Shown here in pieces: positions 1-7,227 of a DNA stretch of 11,108 bases (position 1 is its first letter; the number at the start of each line of letters is the position of its first letter). The DNA is from Erysipelotrichaceae bacterium. Lineage in GTDB: Bacteria > Bacillota_I > Bacilli_A > Erysipelotrichales > Erysipelotrichaceae. The notes below the pieces were generated by a model. The model was not told the origin of the DNA. It did no database searches and saw only the letters and a program-made list of their open reading frames with translations. The stretch lies in assembly GCA_030533035.1 (NCBI GenBank), contig JAUNJW010000041.1, forward strand, positions 1 through 11,108, given 5' to 3'. The position numbers and the translations under genes were made by a program.

Positions 1-545
1 GAAAGAACGAATGTTTCACTGATATTGTTTTCGCGGATCGCATCCATGACGGTGCCCTTTGTCCCGTATGAGCCGTCCATCGTCGCGACACAGACCGCTG
101 CGCCAAGCTTTCTGAATTCCTCTTCCAGCATGACGGAAGCTTTGTCATTGAAGCCCAGGACCGCTGTCACTTTATGTCCGTTTTCGATATATTTCTTCGC
201 GGTCAGCAGCAGCGGCGGCGTGCCGACGCCTCCGCCGATCAGCAGGACGTCCCTGTCAGCCAGCGGGAAGCCATGGCCCAGGGGGCCGAAGATGTCAACC
301 AGACTCCCCTTTTCCATTCCGCTCATTGCCTTTGTGCCGTCACCGACAACCTTATAGACGAGTGTCAGTGTCTCTTCATCCGCCATGCAGACGGAGATGG
401 GTCGGCGCAGATAGAATCCCGGCACCTGCACCTGGACAAACTGGCCACACTTAACTTCCTGACCGCATTCAGTGGAAAGAACCATGCGGTATGTATCGGC
501 GGCAGTCTCTGTATTTTCAAGTATTCTGGCCTGGTATGTTTTCAC
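1..545 (-). CDS. pyrK: PyrK, dihydroorotate dehydrogenase electron-transfer subunit (3' part outside window)
   Basis: This flavoprotein/iron-sulfur subunit passes electrons from the type 1B dihydroorotate dehydrogenase (PyrD) to NAD+ in de novo pyrimidine synthesis. The first 181 codons are in the window. The ferredoxin-reductase-like FAD domain shows LRRPIS at residues 46-51, FGPLGHGF at 86-93 and the nucleotide-binding loop GGGVGTPP at 104-111. The C-terminal cysteine cluster for the 2Fe-2S centre should lie beyond position 1 and cannot be checked. I chose the GTG at 545 because GGAGG (558-554) sits 8 nt upstream and the first residues, MKTYQARILENTE, fit the family N-terminus. The GTG overlaps the pyrC stop in a 4-nt GTGA, so the two are probably translationally coupled. 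Family membership is clear. Pairing with a downstream pyrD is inferred. Confidence 0.93.
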   Translation of the reverse strand, partial: MKTYQARILENTETAADTYRMVLSTECGQEVKCGQFVQVQVPGFYLRRPISVCMADEETLTLVYKVVGDGTKAMSGMEKGSLVDIFGPLGHGFPLADRDVLLIGGGVGTPPLLLTAKKYIENGHKVTAVLGFNDKASVMLEEEFRKLGAAVCVATMDGSYGTKGTVMDAIRENNISETFVL

Positions 546-1819
546 TGTTCTTTCCTCCATACGGTTCTGCCGCTGACGATTGTTTCAGCAACTTCGGCAT
601 TGACGCTCCAGCCGTCAAACGGCGTGTTTCTGCCCTTGGAGAAGAATGTGTTCCTGTCGATGACTCTTTCTTCCCCGAGCCTGACCAGAATCAGGTCGCT
701 GTCGCAGCCGGCTTCGATTCTGCCCTTGTGCTTGAGACCGAACCTCTGGGCCGGCTTTGTGCTCATCCAGTTCACGAGCTGGCTGAGCGTCCATCTCTTC
801 TGTTTATGGACAAACTCCGTATAAAGCAGCGGGAAGCTGGTTTCCAGCGAGATGATGCCGAAAGCGGCGCTGCTCATCGGTTTGTTTTTGTCTTCGTATG
901 TATGCGGGGCATGATCGCTGGCAATGAAATCCAGGGTGCCGTTTTCCAGCGCCTCAATCAGCGCCATCCTGTCCTCATGGCTTCTTAACGGCGGGTTCAT
1001 CTTCCAGTTGGGGCCTTTGACGTCCCTGTCTTCAAGAAGCAGATGATGGGCAGTGACTTCCGCCGAGACATCGAGTCCCTTTTCCTTTGCGGCAGCCAGG
1101 GCATTGAGACTGGTAATGGCTGAAATATGGCAGGCATGGTAGCGCAGGCCGGTTTCCTCCGCCAGCTTCAGGTCACGCTCAAGCTGGGCGCTCTCACATT
1201 CGGAAGGAATGCCGTCCCAGCCGTTTTCCCTGGCATAGGCGGATTCGTGGACACAGGCGCCCGGGCGGCGGTAGTTCATGTCTTCCGTATGGCAGGCCAT
1301 CAGACAGCCGAGGCGTCTGACTTCCTGCTGGGCGGCCCGCATGACTTCATCGCTTGCGACGCCGACGCCGTCATCGGAGAACCAGCAGATGCCAAGCTCT
1401 TCCATTTCCTGCATCGCGGAGACTTCTTCGCCCTTTTCGCCTTTGGTGATGGTGCCGTAGGGATAGACGTTGACATTTTCATCCCGGGCAATCAGTTCAA
1501 GATATTCCTTCATCGTTTCCGCGCAGTCGGGATACGGATTGAGGTTGGGCATCGCGAAGATGGTTGTAAAGCCGCCATGGGCAGCCGCCATTGACCCGGT
1601 GGCAATCGTTTCCTTGTGCTCAAAGCCGGGCTCGCGCAGGTGGACATGGACGTCGATCAGGCCGGGCAGCACGACACAGCCGGCGCCGTCGATGATTTCA
1701 CAGTCATCGTCTTCGATGAGAGGACTGACTTCAATGATTCCGTTCTCGTCAAAAAGAACTTCCAGGTCTTCCGGCTGCTCATTGCAGAGAACTTTTGCGT
1801 TGATGATTCTGCGCTTCAT
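542..1819 (-). CDS. pyrC: Dihydroorotase (type I)
   Basis: This 425-residue enzyme is a zinc amidohydrolase that cyclises N-carbamoyl-L-aspartate to dihydroorotate, the third step of UMP synthesis. The metal site is complete. HVHLR gives H58 and H60 with substrate-binding R62. SDDG at 148-151 gives the bridging aspartate. ACHTED gives H177, HACHIS gives H228 and H231, and SDHAPH at 301-306 gives catalytic D302. MNPPLR (274-279) and the C-terminal KGRNTPFDG loop are also typical of class I enzymes of about 425-430 residues. The ATG at 1819 follows AAGGAG (spacing about 7 nt). It is the first full-length gene after the pyr leader with its attenuator-like terminator, and its TGA overlaps the pyrK GTG. 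Expression is therefore probably controlled by pyrimidine supply through the leader. Confidence 0.97.
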   Translation of the reverse strand: MKRRIINAKVLCNEQPEDLEVLFDENGIIEVSPLIEDDDCEIIDGAGCVVLPGLIDVHVHLREPGFEHKETIATGSMAAAHGGFTTIFAMPNLNPYPDCAETMKEYLELIARDENVNVYPYGTITKGEKGEEVSAMQEMEELGICWFSDDGVGVASDEVMRAAQQEVRRLGCLMACHTEDMNYRRPGACVHESAYARENGWDGIPSECESAQLERDLKLAEETGLRYHACHISAITSLNALAAAKEKGLDVSAEVTAHHLLLEDRDVKGPNWKMNPPLRSHEDRMALIEALENGTLDFIASDHAPHTYEDKNKPMSSAAFGIISLETSFPLLYTEFVHKQKRWTLSQLVNWMSTKPAQRFGLKHKGRIEAGCDSDLILVRLGEERVIDRNTFFSKGRNTPFDGWSVNAEVAETIVSGRTVWRKEQ

Positions 1820-1842
1820 GTCAGATCTCCTTCCGGTTTCAC

Positions 1843-1874
1843 AAAAAAACAGCTGTCCTCACAGGGAAAGCTGT
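1843..1874 (-). terminator. Intrinsic terminator in the pyr leader, likely attenuator
   Basis: On the minus strand, ACAGCT (1874-1869) pairs with AGCTGT (1854-1849). A T/C mismatch follows, then TCC (1867-1865) pairs with GGA (1858-1856) around a 6-nt loop CTGTGA (1864-1859). The stem runs directly into seven T's (1849-1843). It lies between the leader ORF, whose TGA shares base 1874, and the pyrC ribosome binding site. A terminator placed between a promoter and the first biosynthetic gene is the usual sign of attenuation. The loop matches the CNGNGA core known from PyrR-binding RNA, flanked by C and GG. Whether PyrR or ribosome coupling controls it cannot be decided from sequence. Confidence 0.75.
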
Positions 1875-1975
1875 CAAAAGATGATTTCGTCTTTGAAACA
1901 GATAGAAAAGAATCCGGCCCTGACGATCACGGTCACTGCATCTGTGGATGTGGACAGAACGATATTCTCACTCAT
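1874..1975 (-). CDS. Putative 33-aa leader peptide of the pyr operon
   Basis: A short ORF begins at the ATG at 1975, 5 nt after a strong GGAGG (1985-1981), and ends with TGA at 1876-1874. The peptide begins MSENIVLSTS and ends FFSICFKDEIIF. I recognise no domain. It lies wholly inside the transcribed leader between the pyr promoter and pyrC, and its stop codon is the first base of the terminator stem. A ribosome finishing translation would cover the 5' arm of that hairpin. Codons 21-27 are U-rich (1915-1895), just upstream of the terminator, where a polymerase could slow when UTP is low. This is the geometry of pyrL, the leader peptide before E. coli pyrBI. No homology is claimed. The ORF and its Shine-Dalgarno site are seen directly. 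The regulatory role is inferred. It could also be an ordinary small protein. Confidence 0.6.
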   Translation of the reverse strand: MSENIVLSTSTDAVTVIVRAGFFSICFKDEIIF

Positions 1976-1981
1976 GCCGGC

Positions 1982-2018
1982 CTCCTCTTTTCAAAAAAAG
2001 GAGCATGCGCCTTTTGAA
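1982..2018 (-). promoter_or_regulatory. Two mutually exclusive hairpins at the leader ORF ribosome binding site
   Basis: Hairpin A pairs AAAAGG (2015-2010) with CCTTTT (2001-1996). It can be extended by TTC (2018-2016) with GAA (1992-1990) across a 3-nt bulge. Hairpin B pairs CTCCTTTTT (2003-1995) with AAAAGAGGAG (positions 1990-1982 used) around the loop TTGA, with one G-T wobble. B buries the Shine-Dalgarno site of the leader ORF. The two share 2003-1990 and cannot coexist, so they could switch leader translation. The complementarity is visible in the sequence, but its use in the cell is inferred. Confidence 0.4.
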
Positions 2019-2045
2019 GCTGATGTCCTTTTCCTGTCGTGATGT

Positions 2046-2073
2046 ATTCTAGCATAAGCATGTCACTTTGCAA
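2046..2073 (-). promoter_or_regulatory. Promoter of the pyr operon (extended -10)
   Basis: On the minus strand, a -35-like TTGCAA (2073-2068) is separated by 16 nt from TAGAAT (2051-2046). The -10 is preceded by TATGC, giving an extended TATGC-TAGAAT element close to the sigma-A consensus. Transcription would start near 2040-2037 and give a leader of about 220 nt before pyrC. It lies 13 nt past the xerC stop, so the pyr genes can be expressed independently of the upstream operon. Confidence 0.65.
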
Positions 2074-2091
2074 GCGAAATTTCTTTCACTT
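2072..2091 (-). other. 8-bp hairpin with GAAA tetraloop across the xerC stop codon
   Basis: AAGTGAAA (2091-2084) pairs with TTTCGCTT (2079-2072), with one G-T wobble, around the loop GAAA (2083-2080). It includes the xerC TGA and its 3' arm overlaps the first bases of the pyr -35. No T-tract follows, so it is not a convincing intrinsic terminator. It may protect the 3' end of xerC mRNA, or be chance. No other terminator separates xerC from the pyr genes, so read-through into the pyr leader is possible. Confidence 0.35.
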
Positions 2092-3018
2092 CCGGGGGCT
2101 GCGGCGGCCGTGGGGATGGGCCTGCTCGACCACTTTCTGCAGCCTGTCCTGGGTGACATGCGTATAGATCTGGGTCGTCGAAAGGTTTTCGTGGCCCAGC
2201 AGTTCCTGCACGATTCTCAGATCCGCCCCGTTGTCGAGCAGATGGGTCGCGAAGGAATGGCGGATCATATGGGGATGAACGTGGCGGGAAATGCCGGCAT
2301 TGACCGACGCTTTCTCGCAGATCATCTGGATCGCCCTTGCCGTGATCGGCGTGCCCTTCTGGGAAACAAACAGGATGCCGTGTTCCGGTCTGCCCTTCAT
2401 GAATTCCGGACGGGCCTCGCGCAGATATAAGTCAAGAAGCTTGCCGCAGCGGGGATAGAACGGCACAAGCCGTTCCTTGCTTTCCTTTCCGATCACGCTC
2501 AGCCAGCCGTCGCGGATCCGTACGTCCATCTTTCTTAAGCCGGCGCATTCGGAGACACGCAGGCCGCAGGCATACATGGTTTCCAGGATGCACCGGTCGC
2601 GGATACCGGCCGGGGTGCTGAGATCAAAGGAATTCAGCAGCGTGTCCATCTGTTCGAATGTCAGATAGTCCGGCAGATGCCTTCTGCTCTTTGCGCCTTT
2701 GAACAGCTGCACCGGATTGTTTTTCACTCCCTCGTGCAGATTCAGATAGCGCCAGAAGGATTTCAGGGCGGACAGTGAACGGGCGTAGCTGGCGTTGGAA
2801 AGAGGTTTCTCTGAAAACTCACCGCTTCTGAGCCTTGTGATGTAATCAGACACCGTATCGCGGCCGACTTCTTCCCAGTCTTCTATTCTGCAATCCCGCA
2901 GATACGAGATAAAACGGCTGATGTCACGGCGGTAGGCGTCATCGGTGTCTTTCGAGCCGGTGCGCTGGACGCCGAGAACAGCCAGGAATCTGTCAAGTGA
3001 CTGATCAAAGTCTGCCAT
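2086..3018 (-). CDS. xerC: XerC-type tyrosine recombinase
   Basis: This 310-residue tyrosine recombinase would resolve chromosome dimers at a dif site with a partner such as XerD. The N-terminal SAM-like DNA-binding domain covers about residues 5-95. The catalytic domain follows with the full set of active residues: R154 in ACGLRVSE, K178 in VIGKES, H250 and R253 in [15 protein letters not shown]276 in [15 protein letters not shown], and nucleophile Y285. The length fits Xer proteins (about 300). The ATG at 3018 lies inside the last codons of trmFO (14-nt overlap) and has only a poorly spaced purine-rich AAAGAGG before it, so coupled translation is likely. The position after topA and trmFO matches codV/xerC in Bacillus, which favours XerC over XerD. 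I did not see hslV, hslU or codY after it. The pyr operon follows instead. Confidence 0.93.
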   Translation of the reverse strand: MADFDQSLDRFLAVLGVQRTGSKDTDDAYRRDISRFISYLRDCRIEDWEEVGRDTVSDYITRLRSGEFSEKPLSNASYARSLSALKSFWRYLNLHEGVKNNPVQLFKGAKSRRHLPDYLTFEQMDTLLNSFDLSTPAGIRDRCILETMYACGLRVSECAGLRKMDVRIRDGWLSVIGKESKERLVPFYPRCGKLLDLYLREARPEFMKGRPEHGILFVSQKGTPITARAIQMICEKASVNAGISRHVHPHMIRHSFATHLLDNGADLRIVQELLGHENLSTTQIYTHVTQDRLQKVVEQAHPHGRRSPRK

Positions 3019-4300
3019 CCTCTTTCATCTCCGCAATAATCGCAAGCGACTGCGGGGCATAGGCAGCCTTGCGGTCTTTTTTCTTATGTTTTCCTTCCAG
3101 GTACATGATGCCGAAATTGGCGTTCATCGGCTGGAAGTGATCGGGATCGGCATGGGTGATGTAATGGCTCATCGCCCCGATCATGGTTTTCACACCCGGC
3201 TCAACAGGCTTTTCACCTTTAAGCACATGGGCCATGTTGATGCCCGCCAGCATGCCGGAAGCCGCCGACTCAATATAGCCCTCCACCCCGGTCATCTGAC
3301 CGGCGAAGAACAGGTCGTCGCGGTCTTTGAACTGGTAGGTTTCCCGCAGCCAGCGCGGCGAGTTGATATACGTGTTCCTGTGCATGACGCCATAGCGGAC
3401 AATCTCACAGTTTTCCAGGCCCGGGATCATCTGCAGGATGCGCTTCTGCTCACCCCACTTGAGATGGGTCTGGAAGCCGACGATGTTGTACAGGGTCGCT
3501 TCCGCGTTGTCCTGGCGCAGCTGGACCACCGCATAGGGCCGTTTTCCCTCCTGCTCAAGGCCGACCGGTTTCATCGGTCCGAACAGCAGCGTGTCGCGGC
3601 CTCTTTTTGCCATGACTTCAAAAGGCATGCAGCCTTCGAAGTAGACTTCCTTTTCAAAGTCATGCATCTCAGCTGTCTCGGCCTGGATCAGCGCCTGGTA
3701 GAACGCTTCGAATTCCTCGAAGGTCATCGGGCAGTTGATATAATCCGCCGTGCCCTTGTCATAGCGCGACTTGCGGTAGGCTTTGCTCATGTCGATGGAT
3801 TCGGCCGTAACGATCGGCGCTGCTGCGTCATAGAAATAACATGACTGCTGGTCCATCTTTTTTATAATCGCTTCTGCCAGCGGCTCGCTTGTCAGCGGGC
3901 CGGTCGCGATCACCGCGGGGCCGTCTGGAACCTCTGTGATTTCTTCTTCCCTGATTTCAATCAGCGGATGCGAGCGGATGGCGTCAGTAACCGCCTGCGA
4001 GAACTTAACCCGGTCAACCGCCAGGGCGGATCCGGCCGGCACTTTGTTTTCATCGGCGCACTTCATGATCAGCGAACCGATCTCGCGCATCTCCTGCTTG
4101 AGCAGGCCGACGGCGTTGGTCAGGGCGTCTGAGCGCAGGGAGTTGGAACATACCAGCTCCGCGAATGTGTCAGCGTGATGGGCCGGACTTTTCTTGTGCG
4201 GCTTCATCTCGTATAAAGTGACTTCAATGCCTCTTTCGGCAAGCTGCCAGGCGGCTTCACAGCCGGCCAGGCCGGCGCCGATCACCGCGGCGCGGCTCAT
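3005..4300 (-). CDS. trmFO: TrmFO, folate/FAD-dependent tRNA m5U54 methyltransferase
   Basis: This 431-residue cytoplasmic enzyme makes 5-methyluridine at position 54 of the tRNA T-loop, using methylenetetrahydrofolate and FADH2. The Rossmann FAD loop [10 protein letters not shown] is at residues 8-17, followed by LYEMKP at 29-34. The signature CSNSLRSD at 51-58 carries C51, and FEGCMPFE at 221-228 carries C224. These correspond to the two functional cysteines known from Bacillus TrmFO (C53 and C226). The C-terminal half has typical [11 protein letters not shown] and [16 protein letters not shown] stretches. I start at ATG 4300, which overlaps the topA stop as ATGA and follows AGAAGG at a short spacing. 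A further upstream in-frame ATG would add 42 residues translated from topA sequence and is not supported. The gene was formerly called gid. Confidence 0.96.
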   Translation of the reverse strand: MSRAAVIGAGLAGCEAAWQLAERGIEVTLYEMKPHKKSPAHHADTFAELVCSNSLRSDALTNAVGLLKQEMREIGSLIMKCADENKVPAGSALAVDRVKFSQAVTDAIRSHPLIEIREEEITEVPDGPAVIATGPLTSEPLAEAIIKKMDQQSCYFYDAAAPIVTAESIDMSKAYRKSRYDKGTADYINCPMTFEEFEAFYQALIQAETAEMHDFEKEVYFEGCMPFEVMAKRGRDTLLFGPMKPVGLEQEGKRPYAVVQLRQDNAEATLYNIVGFQTHLKWGEQKRILQMIPGLENCEIVRYGVMHRNTYINSPRWLRETYQFKDRDDLFFAGQMTGVEGYIESAASGMLAGINMAHVLKGEKPVEPGVKTMIGAMSHYITHADPDHFQPMNANFGIMYLEGKHKKKDRKAAYAPQSLAIIAEMKEDGRL

Positions 4301-6375
4301 GCGGCCTTCTTCCGGGCGGTCCGCTTTGTAGTTTTGCGGGCCGGCTTTTCTTCTGAAGCGTCGCCTTTCGCCTTGTCCCGGCGGGACACAATTCTTTCCC
4401 CGTTCAGGTTTTCCATGTATCTGCATTTCGGGAATCCGGAACAGCCATGGAAGTAGGTACCGAAGCGGGACTTTCTTTTGAGCAGCTCACGGCCGCATAC
4501 CGGACACATCTTTCCGGTCGGCTCCGGCTTTTCCTTTTCCTGGACTTCAATCTTTCTTGTATAGCGGCATGTCGGGAAGTTCGAGCAGGAGATGAACCTG
4601 CCGTAGCGGCCGTTGCGGTAGACGAGTTCGCTGCCGCAGTCCGGGCATGTTTCGCCGACCTTTTCCGGCTGCAGTTTCTCCATGTCCGCGTATGCCCTGT
4701 CGACAAGCGGCGTGAATCTCTGCCAGAAGCTGCGCAGTGTCTCGATCTCGTTGGCGTCGCCTTCGGCGATTTCATCGAGCTTGGTTTCCATCTCCGCTGT
4801 ATAGCGGACATTGATGATATCCGCGAAGAACTCATCGAGCTTCTCGGTTGTCAGCTCACCCTGCTGGGTGGGAATGAATACCTTTGTGCGGCTCTTCTCA
4901 TTTGCCTTTTCCAGTGTGACATAGCCTCTTGCCTGGATCGTGTCAATGATCATGGCATAGGTGGAAGGACGGCCGATGCCGTCTTCCTCGAGGGCCTTGA
5001 TCAGCCTTGCCTCGGTGTAGCGTGCCGGCGGTTCAGTAAAGTGCTGGCTGGCATTGACCGCGTTGGCGCTGAGCTGTTCGTCCTGGACCAGGGCCGGCAG
5101 AATAATATCCTTGCCGGTCTCATAATCACCGTAGACTTTCAGATAGCCGTCGAACGCCAGTGTCGAGCCCTGGGCGCTGAAATCATAGATGCCCTGGCTC
5201 AGGGTCACGCTGAGTGAGTCATATTTTGCGGCTGCCATCAGCGATGAGAGCGCCCTGGCGTAGATCATCTTGTAAAGACGGTACTGCTCGCTTGTCAGAT
5301 ACGGTTTGATCTTATCAGGAGTATTTGCCAGGGATGTCGGCCTGATAGCCTCGTGGGCGTCCTGGGAGCTGGCGTCGTTGCGGACGGTATAGCGGCCCAG
5401 ATACTGTTTGCCGTATTCTTCCTGGATCAGGCTTCTGGCCTGGCCGACAAAGACGTCGGAAAGACGGGTGGAGTCGGTTCTCATATCTGTGATCAGACCT
5501 TCCTGGCCAGAGCCGATATCGATGCCTTCGTACAGACGCTGGGCAATGGACATGGTTCTCTTGGCCGAGAAGGAAAGCTTGGTGGAAGCTTCCTGCTGCA
5601 GAGTGCTGGTGATAAACGGCGGCCGGGCTTCCCTTCTTCTCTGGGTGGACTTGATTTCGGAAACAGTGAACAGCGACTGGCAGCCGTCGACCACCTTCTG
5701 CGCTTCTTCCCCGTTTGTCAGTTCTGCCTTCTCACCGGCAATCTTTGCCAGGGAGGCGGTGAACTTCTTTCTGTCCTTTGTGAATTCCGCTTCGACAGTC
5801 CAGTATTCCTTCGGAACAAAAGAACGGATTTCCTTTTCTCTTTCAACAATCAGCTTGAGGGCAACCGACTGCACGCGGCCGGCCGACTTCGAGCGGATCT
5901 TGGAATTGAGCAGCTTGGAAAGCTTGAAACCGATCATTCTGTCCAGGATTCTTCTGGTCTCCTGGGAATGGACAAGATCCATGTCAATGGCCCTTGGCTT
6001 TTTGAAGGCTTCGGTGACAGCGTTCTTTGTGATCTCATGGAATGTGACGCGGTCCTCGGCATTTTCATCCAGTCCGAGTTCCTGGGCCAGATGCCAGCTG
6101 ATCGCTTCTCCCTCACGGTCCGGGTCGGTTGCCAGATAAACATGGTCCGCTCTGGCCGCCTGGGTCCTGAGTTCCTTCACAGTATCGGTCTTATCCTTCG
6201 ACACGGCATATGTCGGTGCGAAATCATTTTCAGTATCGACGCCGAGACCGTCTTTTCCCTTGATCGCAAGGTCACGGATGTGGCCTTTGCTGGAAACCAC
6301 TGTAAAACCGTCTCCGAGATATTTGGCGATGGTTTTCGACTTGGACGGTGACTCGACAATGACAAGATTCTTCAT
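4297..6375 (-). CDS. topA: DNA topoisomerase I (type IA), catalytic Tyr replaced by Asp
   Basis: This 692-residue type IA topoisomerase normally relaxes negative supercoils by cutting one strand through a phosphotyrosine link. The TOPRIM domain is intact: VESP with E8, and DPDREGE at 84-90. SAGRVQS (164-170), DAHEAIRPT (339-347) and the GIGRPSTYA region (466-474) are conserved. Two C4 zinc ribbons follow, C577/C580/C597/C603 and C624/C627/C645/C651, then a basic tail ending KKAA. The odd point is the active-site motif, which reads [11 protein letters not shown]. The nucleophilic tyrosine of the usual GLITYMRTDS is D297, codon GAT at 5487-5485 instead of TAT. As written, the protein should not cleave DNA. 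A sequencing error or clonal mutation is possible. ATG 6375 is chosen because it begins with the family-typical [16 protein letters not shown] and has GGAG 8 nt upstream. An ATG 33 nt upstream adds untypical residues. Confidence 0.96.
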   Translation of the reverse strand: MKNLVIVESPSKSKTIAKYLGDGFTVVSSKGHIRDLAIKGKDGLGVDTENDFAPTYAVSKDKTDTVKELRTQAARADHVYLATDPDREGEAISWHLAQELGLDENAEDRVTFHEITKNAVTEAFKKPRAIDMDLVHSQETRRILDRMIGFKLSKLLNSKIRSKSAGRVQSVALKLIVEREKEIRSFVPKEYWTVEAEFTKDRKKFTASLAKIAGEKAELTNGEEAQKVVDGCQSLFTVSEIKSTQRRREARPPFITSTLQQEASTKLSFSAKRTMSIAQRLYEGIDIGSGQEGLITDMRTDSTRLSDVFVGQARSLIQEEYGKQYLGRYTVRNDASSQDAHEAIRPTSLANTPDKIKPYLTSEQYRLYKMIYARALSSLMAAAKYDSLSVTLSQGIYDFSAQGSTLAFDGYLKVYGDYETGKDIILPALVQDEQLSANAVNASQHFTEPPARYTEARLIKALEEDGIGRPSTYAMIIDTIQARGYVTLEKANEKSRTKVFIPTQQGELTTEKLDEFFADIINVRYTAEMETKLDEIAEGDANEIETLRSFWQRFTPLVDRAYADMEKLQPEKVGETCPDCGSELVYRNGRYGRFISCSNFPTCRYTRKIEVQEKEKPEPTGKMCPVCGRELLKRKSRFGTYFHGCSGFPKCRYMENLNGERIVSRRDKAKGDASEEKPARKTTKRTARKKAA

Positions 6376-6410
6376 AATCAATTCTCCATATGTAAAAAAT
6401 GACAACACAA

Positions 6411-6439
6411 AGCTTAGCGTAAAAAAAACAAACTTTCAA
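6411..6439 (-). promoter_or_regulatory. Possible internal promoter before topA
   Basis: TTGAAA (6439-6434) and TAAGCT (6416-6411) on the minus strand are spaced 17 nt, with a T8 run in the spacer. The -35 overlaps the dprA stop codon. The -10 matches consensus at only four of six positions. It would place a start in the 60-nt dprA-topA gap, the longest gap within the operon. topA promoters are often responsive to supercoiling, but nothing here proves activity. Confidence 0.28.
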
Positions 6440-7191
6440 CATATTGTCAGTTTTGGCCTGATTTCACTGAGCTGCCCGCGGGTGAAAAGGATATTGGCGC
6501 CGTCATTGATCAGCTGGTCGCAGCCGCGGCCTTCAGCGCATTCAAACGGATACGGGAAGGTGTAAATGTCTCTGCCGAGCTGGAGCGCCTCATTGACTGT
6601 ATGCATCGTCCCGGACCTTGTTTTTGCGGCGGTGACGATCAGCGCCTGTCCGAGCGCCGCCAGGATCCGGTTGCGCCAGGGGAAGTTTTCCTTCCTGACG
6701 CCGCAGCTGCGCGGCCATTCACTGATGATGAGATCCCTTCTCGCCATCGCTTCATACAGGCCGCTGTTTTCCTTCGGATACCGGGTGGCGAGGCCGCTGC
6801 CGATCACGCCGACTGAGTGGCCGTCCTCCAGCGCGCATTTGTGGACGAGACTGTCCGCCCCTTTCGCCAGGCCGGAGACCAGGACAAAGCGCTTCTTCAG
6901 CTCATCGGCGGCGGTGACTGTCAGCTCTTCGCCGTATTCCGAAAGATCCCGCGAGCCGACAATCGTGATCATCGGTTCCCTCAGCAGGTGGATGTTTCCC
7001 TGATAGAAAAGCACCCAGGGCGGATTGCGCAGCTGGCGCAGGCAGTCCGGATAGGCCTCATCAAGGATTGTGATATAGCGTTCCCTGATTTCTGTCAAAA
7101 GCGGTTTTTCCTCGTTCATGACGGCCAGCCGGATTCTGTCCCAGTTTCCGTCATACTGAATAGAATAAGATGCAAGTGTTTCACGGTTCAT
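6436..7191 (-). CDS. dprA: DprA/Smf DNA-processing protein
   Basis: This 251-residue protein has the Rossmann-like DprA fold, which binds single-stranded DNA taken up in transformation and loads RecA. Visible family motifs are VGSRDLSEYG (78-87), SGLAKGADSLVH (106-117), IGSGLATRYP (130-139), FPWRNRILAAL (170-180) and TRSGTMHT (191-198), a variant of the common ARSGSLIT. The tail then reads GRGCDQLINDGANIL. The protein ends soon after the Rossmann domain and lacks the C-terminal winged-helix domain of many DprA proteins. It also has little room for an N-terminal SAM domain. I start at ATG 7191 because AGGAGG lies 8 nt upstream. ATGs at 7209 and 7224 have poor ribosome sites. DprA occurs in many bacteria not known to be competent, so competence is not implied. 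Confidence 0.92.
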   Translation of the reverse strand: MNRETLASYSIQYDGNWDRIRLAVMNEEKPLLTEIRERYITILDEAYPDCLRQLRNPPWVLFYQGNIHLLREPMITIVGSRDLSEYGEELTVTAADELKKRFVLVSGLAKGADSLVHKCALEDGHSVGVIGSGLATRYPKENSGLYEAMARRDLIISEWPRSCGVRKENFPWRNRILAALGQALIVTAAKTRSGTMHTVNEALQLGRDIYTFPYPFECAEGRGCDQLINDGANILFTRGQLSEIRPKLTIC

Positions 7192-7199
7192 AACGTGTA

Positions 7200-7205
7200 C
7201 CTCCT
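7200..7205 (-). promoter_or_regulatory. Ribosome binding site that fixes the dprA start
   Basis: A perfect AGGAGG lies 8 nt before ATG 7191. It falls inside the sequence that would be coding if either upstream in-frame ATG (7209 or 7224) were used. This is why the shorter DprA is preferred. Confidence 0.75.
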
Positions 7206-7227
7206 GCATCTTTATACGCTTCAATTG

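Noticed and set aside
1922..1940. A second CNGNGA match (CAGTGA) inside the leader ORF as another PyrR loop
   Set aside because: It lacks the flanking C and GG and no good stem encloses it. It is likely a chance match.
1990..2018. AAAAGG/CCTTTT hairpin with a T7 run as a stand-alone terminator in the pyr leader
   Set aside because: The stem is mostly A-T with only a small G-C core, and the T-run is itself part of the stem. It is better described as one of two alternative leader folds or a pause site.
4301..4426. Upstream in-frame ATG that would add 42 residues to TrmFO
   Set aside because: The added residues come from the topA C-terminal coding sequence and do not resemble TrmFO. The ATGA overlap start at 4300 fits the family N-terminus.
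5353..6351. Long plus-strand open frame antisense to topA, 332 codons
   Set aside because: It lies wholly inside the well-supported topA gene, resembles no known family and has the skewed composition of an antisense frame.
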